Assembly: GCF_003075395.1 (NCBI RefSeq)
Contig: NZ_QDFV01000004.1
Span: 186,399 to 250,398 of the forward strand
Source: Microbacterium sp. TPD7012
GTDB lineage: Bacteria; Actinomycetota; Actinomycetes; Actinomycetales; Microbacteriaceae
Reading direction: 5' to 3'
DNA: 64,000 nucleotides
Numbering within the stretch: position 1 is the first letter of the stretch; the number at the start of each line of letters is the position of its first letter. A program made the translations under genes and the position numbers. The notes under the pieces were generated by a model. The model saw only the letters and a list, made by a program, of their open reading frames with translations, did no database searches and was not told where the DNA came from. Shown one piece after another: positions 59,962-64,000 of this stretch.

Positions 59962-61962
59962 ATGGGAATACGAAGAAAGGCCGCCGCGATCGTGACAGCC
60001 GGGATGCTGATCGCGTCATCGCTCGCCATGGGGAGCGCGCTCGCGCTTCCCGCCGCCGCCGACGACGGGTCGGCCGAACAGTCGATCGTCGAGGCAGTCG
60101 ATCCGGCGGTGTCGCCGTCGGATGCCGAAGGAACGCCGGATGCCGAGGGAACCCCGGATGCCGAGGGAACGCCGGATGCCGGTGTGCCGGAGGCGTCCGA
60201 CGACGAGGGCGCCGCTCCTGAGCCGAGACTCGACGAGGTCGTGCCGGACGAGGAAGAGGCGCCGGTCGTCCCGCAGGATGACGCCGCTGATGACGCCGCT
60301 GATGACGCCGCTGAGGACGCGGGTGGCGTCGGCGCGCTCGCCGAGCAGCACGCCACGCTCTGGGCGAGCGTCGACCTGTACCGGGTCACGCTCGTGGAAG
60401 GGGCGCTCACCGGGACCACGAAGGGGCACGTCTCCGCTGTGCCCGGCAGCGTCTCGGCGACCGCGACGAACGTCTTCAACGTGACGGGGACCTACGCCGA
60501 CGCCGCCGCGACGGGTATCGATGCGACGGTCGTCTACAAGGTCCGCATGGACATGCCGCACGCACCGAATGAGAGCACCTGGATCCAGGCGCGCATGCAC
60601 GTCGAGGGTGGAACCAGCTACGCGGAGTGCGACGTCTTCACGGGCGACCCGCGTGCGGGCGGAGTGGTCGCGACCCCTGCGCCGTACACGTGCTTCCCGC
60701 ACCGCACCCAGAGCTTCCCGAACGTGCGCTACACGTTCGCGATCGAGATGAATCGCTACGTCGAGTCGTCGGGAACGATCCACGCCGTCGGCCCGGTGTC
60801 GCTCTCGGAGGGGAACTTCACCTTCGAGCAGCCGTTCCGGATCGCGGGGACGGAGAACGTCGTCGCGGGCGGCACCACCACCTTCTCGACGCTCCAGCGC
60901 GAGTCCGACACGAAGGCTTCGGTCGAACCCGACACGGCCAAGACGTGGTTCTCCTACCGGATCCAGGAGACGAAGGACGTCGCCGGGGTGCCCACCGTGG
61001 TCCCGTCGAAGTACTACATCGCCGGCATCGTGAGCCGGAACCGTTCGGGGAGCAACCAGACGTCGTGCTGGATCTTCGATGTGGATCCCACGGGCTCGAC
61101 GCCGTGGCAGGACCTCAAGAGCCCGCGGGCCACGCCGTACACCTGCACGGCGACCGGCGATCGAGTCGACAGCGGTCATCTGGCGGCGACGATCATCGTG
61201 GCCAAGCGCGACATCATCGTCATCCCGGCGACGGAGCGCCCGCGTCAGAGCGAGCTCTACCGCGACGTGTGCACGAACCGGCCGGACGACTGCGACCTCT
61301 CGCTCGCGACCGTCGTGCAGCAGCCGGGGACCCATCGGGTGATGTCGCCCAAGTGGGGCAACATGGAGCACCCCGAGCCGATCAAGCACATCTTCAAGTT
61401 CACGTCGAAGCAGTCGACCACGACATCCTTCGGGACCGAGCTGACGCTCGGGATCGAGGGAGGGCTCGGTGTCAAGTACAAGGCCGAGATCAAGGCCTCG
61501 TTCGGCTACGAGATCGCGAACGAGACCTCGTACACCGATGAGCAGGAGGTCGAGATCAAGCCCGGTCGCAGCGCCTTCATCGTCGGCGCACCGCAGATGA
61601 TCCACACCGAGGGCGACATCTACGTTCTGCATGGAGACAGGCTCTACATCCTGCAGAACGTGATCGCCGACTTCCCGCGGGTCGGACTCGACAACTGGAA
61701 CTTCTGGGACGAGAGCGAGCCGATCCCCGGATGGACGCCGGGAGGCGTGGGAGGCGTGCAGAACCCGCCCCTCACGGATCTCGATCCGGCAGCTGCCGCG
61801 GCAGCAGCCGCAGCGGCGGGACGCGCGACGTCCGGAAAGGGCTCGCTGGCCCAGACGGGCGGAACCGCTGACGTGCTGACGTTCGCGTTGGCGGCGGGCC
61901 TCACGATCGCGGGCGGGCTGCTCCTGTTCGCACGGCGCCGTCGGCACCACCCGGCCGAGTAG
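59962..61962 (+). CDS. Sortase-anchored surface protein with aerolysin-like segment
   Basis: A 666-aa secreted, wall-anchored protein. A Sec signal peptide (RRKAAAIVTAGMLIASSLAMG...LPAAA) is followed by acidic repeats (DAEGTP x3; DDAA x3). Cys pairs lie in the middle region (ECDVF...YTCF; TSCWIF...YTCTA; RDVCTNRPDDCDL). Residues about 485-545 alternate polar and small residues (TSKQSTTTSFGTELTLG, IKASFGYEIANETSYTDEQEV) like the pore hairpin of aerolysin/ETX-MTX2 toxins. An Ala-rich spacer leads to LAQTG (residue 629), a hydrophobic helix and RRRRHHPAE, a class E sortase signal. The start ATG follows AGGGACGAGAAC. Confidence 0.8.
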   Translation: MGIRRKAAAIVTAGMLIASSLAMGSALALPAAADDGSAEQSIVEAVDPAVSPSDAEGTPDAEGTPDAEGTPDAGVPEASDDEGAAPEPRLDEVVPDEEEAPVVPQDDAADDAADDAAEDAGGVGALAEQHATLWASVDLYRVTLVEGALTGTTKGHVSAVPGSVSATATNVFNVTGTYADAAATGIDATVVYKVRMDMPHAPNESTWIQARMHVEGGTSYAECDVFTGDPRAGGVVATPAPYTCFPHRTQSFPNVRYTFAIEMNRYVESSGTIHAVGPVSLSEGNFTFEQPFRIAGTENVVAGGTTTFSTLQRESDTKASVEPDTAKTWFSYRIQETKDVAGVPTVVPSKYYIAGIVSRNRSGSNQTSCWIFDVDPTGSTPWQDLKSPRATPYTCTATGDRVDSGHLAATIIVAKRDIIVIPATERPRQSELYRDVCTNRPDDCDLSLATVVQQPGTHRVMSPKWGNMEHPEPIKHIFKFTSKQSTTTSFGTELTLGIEGGLGVKYKAEIKASFGYEIANETSYTDEQEVEIKPGRSAFIVGAPQMIHTEGDIYVLHGDRLYILQNVIADFPRVGLDNWNFWDESEPIPGWTPGGVGGVQNPPLTDLDPAAAAAAAAAAGRATSGKGSLAQTGGTADVLTFALAAGLTIAGGLLLFARRRRHHPAE

Positions 61963-61972
61963 TCGGCGACAG

Positions 61973-62018
61973 CACAGAAGAGGACGCCCGGGCTCAGGCC
62001 CGGGCGTCCTCTTCTGTG
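61973..62018. terminator. Bidirectional hairpin terminator
   Basis: A perfect 21-bp stem (61973-61993 with 61998-62018; tip GCCCGGGC-TCAG-GCCCGGGC) lies between the convergent surface protein and carboxypeptidase genes. Reading toward the stem base gives CTTCTGTG, only weakly T-rich. Confidence 0.88.
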
Positions 62019-62032
62019 TCGGCGGAAGCCGA

Positions 62033-63610
62033 TCAATACGCCTGCTGGATGATCGCGGCGACCGCGCCGACGTCGTCGTTCGCGTCGAGGATGCCGTTCG
62101 GATCGGGGAGGAACCCCTGCGTGACGATGATCGTGAACGCGAGGTCGCGACCGGAGGCCGTCTCCATCACGCCGCCGAGCGTCTTCGTGGAGAGGCGGAA
62201 CCTCTGGTTGAACGGGTCGCTGTTGAGGAGGGTTCCGGTCTTCGCGAACACCTTGCCGGCAGCAGGGCCGTCGGCCTCGACCATGACGAGCGAGCCGTCG
62301 ACACCGAGCACCGGCATCGTGGCCTTCCAGCGCTCCGCATCGGGACGCTCCGCCATCAGCGTCTGGATCTGCAGGGCGTTGGCGGGCGTGACGTAGTTGC
62401 CCTCCAGGCCCGAGCCGTCGATCAGCGACGCTCCGGTGACGTCGAGGCCCGCCTCCTTCCAGATCTCGCCGGCGATCGGTATGCCCTTGTCGCAGTCGGT
62501 CTCGCCGCGCTCCACGGCCAGGCGGCAGACGAGGGTCTGCGCACCGCGGTTGTAGCTGATCTTCATCACATACGTGACCTCCTCCTCGAGCGGGAGCGAC
62601 TCCAGCTCGGCGACCGAGGGCAGCGCCTCGACGGCCGCGAAGTCGGCGAGGGTCTCGGTCGTGTTGGTGGCGAGGGGATCGGTGCCCACCGCCACGCCCG
62701 CGCGCCCGAGTGCCTCGATGAACGCCGTGCGCGCGAACGTGGCAGGGTCGTCGAACGCGTAGGACTTGAGCTGCGGCACGCTGTCGGCGGCGATGGTGCC
62801 TGAGACGACGACCTCGCCGTCGCGCGAGGAGTCCTCGAGGGTGATGGCGGTGACGCCGCCCGCCTCGACGGTCTCGACGGTCGATGTGACGATCCACGGC
62901 GAGACGACCGGCACCATCTCGGTGGTGGCAGGCTCACCGGGCTCGGACGGGTGCACCATGACGTCCACCAGGTTCTGGTTGACGATGATGGGGGTCACCG
63001 CCTGGCCGCCGAGCTTGCCGGTGAACAGACGGTCGTCCACCAGCACGTCTCCGGCGACGGAGTCGATGCCCGCCGCCTTCACCTGGGCCGCGAGGTCGTC
63101 GAGTCCGGTGAGAGGGTCCTGCGGGGTGAGACTCGAACCGGGCAGGAAGTTCGCGTCGTTGTGGTCGAGGTTCGCGAAGTCGACGGTCCCGTCGTCCTTC
63201 GTGCGCCCGCCCATCGTGAGATCGCCCATCCCGACGAGCACGAGGTCGCCGCCGAGGACTCCCGCGGTGATCTCGCCGGTGCGCTTGACGGGCGTCGTGA
63301 TGGTGTGGTCCGGTCCCCATTCGAGCCACGCGGCGCCCGCGCTGTACGTCTTCACGAACGAGCCCGGCTCGACCATCCGGTTCGCGCCGAGATCGATGAG
63401 CTCCTCGCCGGTCTCGAGGTCGGTCACCGCGATCGACCAGGTGGCGTGCTCGTACCGTTCCTGGTTCATGACCGCGAGTGCGGCATCGGGCAGACCGTCG
63501 ACGGAGTTCGGATCCGCGGCGTCCTCGGCGGTGCAGGCCGTCGTGCCGACCAGGAAGAGACCCGCCACGGCGGCGGCCGCCGCCCCCCGGCGGAGGGACC
63601 CCGGGGTCAT
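62033..63610 (-). CDS. dacB: D-alanyl-D-alanine carboxypeptidase/endopeptidase (PBP4 family), lipoprotein
   Basis: A 525-aa peptidase S13 enzyme that trims peptidoglycan stem peptides outside the membrane. The N-terminus RRGAAAAAVAGLFLVGTTACTAED has a lipobox (TTAC), so it is probably lipid-anchored. The active-site motifs are SxxK in EPGSFVKTYSA, SxN in KISYNRGAQTL and KTG in VFAKTGTLLNSD. The large insert domain typical of PBP4 lies between SxxK and SxN. The ATG at 63610 overlaps the stop of the upstream hydrolase gene (ATGA). Confidence 0.92.
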   Translation of the reverse strand: MTPGSLRRGAAAAAVAGLFLVGTTACTAEDAADPNSVDGLPDAALAVMNQERYEHATWSIAVTDLETGEELIDLGANRMVEPGSFVKTYSAGAAWLEWGPDHTITTPVKRTGEITAGVLGGDLVLVGMGDLTMGGRTKDDGTVDFANLDHNDANFLPGSSLTPQDPLTGLDDLAAQVKAAGIDSVAGDVLVDDRLFTGKLGGQAVTPIIVNQNLVDVMVHPSEPGEPATTEMVPVVSPWIVTSTVETVEAGGVTAITLEDSSRDGEVVVSGTIAADSVPQLKSYAFDDPATFARTAFIEALGRAGVAVGTDPLATNTTETLADFAAVEALPSVAELESLPLEEEVTYVMKISYNRGAQTLVCRLAVERGETDCDKGIPIAGEIWKEAGLDVTGASLIDGSGLEGNYVTPANALQIQTLMAERPDAERWKATMPVLGVDGSLVMVEADGPAAGKVFAKTGTLLNSDPFNQRFRLSTKTLGGVMETASGRDLAFTIIVTQGFLPDPNGILDANDDVGAVAAIIQQAY

Positions 63611-64000
63611 TCTCCGCTCCCGGCGGCGAGGGCCTCGGCGATCCGACGGAAGGTCTGATCGGCCGGGTGGGCCTTGGGCACCACGTTGGAGGCGTTCATG
63701 AACACCGCGATGCTCGCACCGGTCTCGGGGTCGTGGAACACGGCAGCCGTGAATCCCAGTCCCTCGCCGTTGTGCCCCCACCAGCCGTTCGTCTCGCCGA
63801 TACCCAGTGCGTACTGGTCATAGGGCGGTCCCTCCTCGAGGGGAGCGCCGCTCTGCCGCTCGGTCTGCGTCGACGGTTCGAGCAGGAGCCCCGATCCGAG
63901 CGCCTCGGCCCAGACGCGCGCGTCGTCGAGCGTGCTCACCATCGATCCCGCCGGTCCGTAGATCGACAGGTTGTCGTTCTGCACGACCTGCTCGCCGTCG
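63607..64000 (-). CDS. Beta-lactamase-fold serine hydrolase (5'-truncated by window edge)
   Basis: The C-terminal about 130 residues of a class C beta-lactamase/PBP-like hydrolase. Visible are SIYGPAGSMVSTLDDARVWAEAL (the region that follows the Tyr motif in this family), YALGIGETNGWWGHNGEGLGFTAAVFHDPETG with the HNG motif in place of KTG, and an end AEALAAGSGE. The frame is open to the right edge; the SxxK motif and start lie outside. It is coupled to dacB by ATGA, suggesting a joint role in wall peptide processing. Confidence 0.85.
   Translation of the reverse strand, partial: DGEQVVQNDNLSIYGPAGSMVSTLDDARVWAEALGSGLLLEPSTQTERQSGAPLEEGPPYDQYALGIGETNGWWGHNGEGLGFTAAVFHDPETGASIAVFMNASNVVPKAHPADQTFRRIAEALAAGSGE

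Overview
This is a high-GC actinobacterial chromosome segment, most likely from Microbacterium or a close relative in the Microbacteriaceae. That placement is inferred from base composition, frequent GTG and TTG starts, ATGA/GTGA stop-start overlaps, and families common there (MenA next to DUF4229, DUF6421 next to an Lrp regulator, DUF6157, an LAxTG sortase signal). I see no rRNA, transposase, phage gene or CRISPR array. A histidine kinase is cut by the left edge and a serine hydrolase by the right edge.

Layout. 1-9.1 kb: a two-component pair, a hexapeptide-repeat protein, a Nei-type DNA glycosylase coupled to an EI24 membrane protein, a YefM-YoeB toxin-antitoxin pair with a palindromic operator, and an Lhr-type helicase. 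9.2-16.4 kb: a DUF6157 gene, then a tight four-gene minus-strand operon (unknown helical protein, second unknown protein, TPR protein, CHAT caspase-like protein), and a divergent membrane-anchored propeller-like protein. 16.4-19.8 kb: an ABC-F ATPase behind a 9 x 16-bp hairpin-forming array, an esterase and a NUDIX-like protein. 19.9-26.6 kb: an APC permease, gamma-glutamyl hydrolase, SDR, glutamine-synthetase-like ligase, aldehyde dehydrogenase and GntR regulator, which together read as gamma-glutamylation catabolism of an amine or amino alcohol. 26.6-35.4 kb: mixed housekeeping genes (threonine aldolase, MFS exporter, SDR, DUF6421/Lrp pair, ArsR-type regulator, cupin, DUF4287, MenA, DUF4229). 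35.4-42.4 kb: a nonulosonic (sialic-like) acid polymer locus with a GT2 glycosyltransferase, a polysialyltransferase-like protein, a CMP-sugar synthetase/HAD-phosphatase fusion, a NeuB-like synthase and a DUF6716-like glycosyltransferase. 42.5-46.4 kb: a DrrAB-type ABC exporter with a divergent WYL regulator, and a membrane protein.

46.5-57.3 kb is a RiPP (post-translationally modified peptide) cluster. An NHLP-leader precursor peptide is followed by a fused cyclodehydratase (E1-like + YcaO), a SagB-type dehydrogenase, an HlyD-like protein and two large ABC exporters, one with a C39 leader peptidase. Divergently encoded is a second, very small precursor-like peptide coupled to a small membrane protein, and next to it is an unusual 76-nt tRNA-like gene with a CAU anticodon loop and a strong terminator. 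57.3-62 kb: a two-component system, then a sortase-anchored surface protein with an aerolysin-like beta-hairpin segment. 62-64 kb: a PBP4-like carboxypeptidase lipoprotein and a beta-lactamase-fold hydrolase.

The most unusual items are the CHAT-TPR four-gene operon, the RiPP locus with its hidden second precursor, the tRNA-like gene, and the short repeats (16-bp tandem arrays, a dispersed 19-bp stem-forming repeat, and an inverted repeat inside the ABC-F gene).
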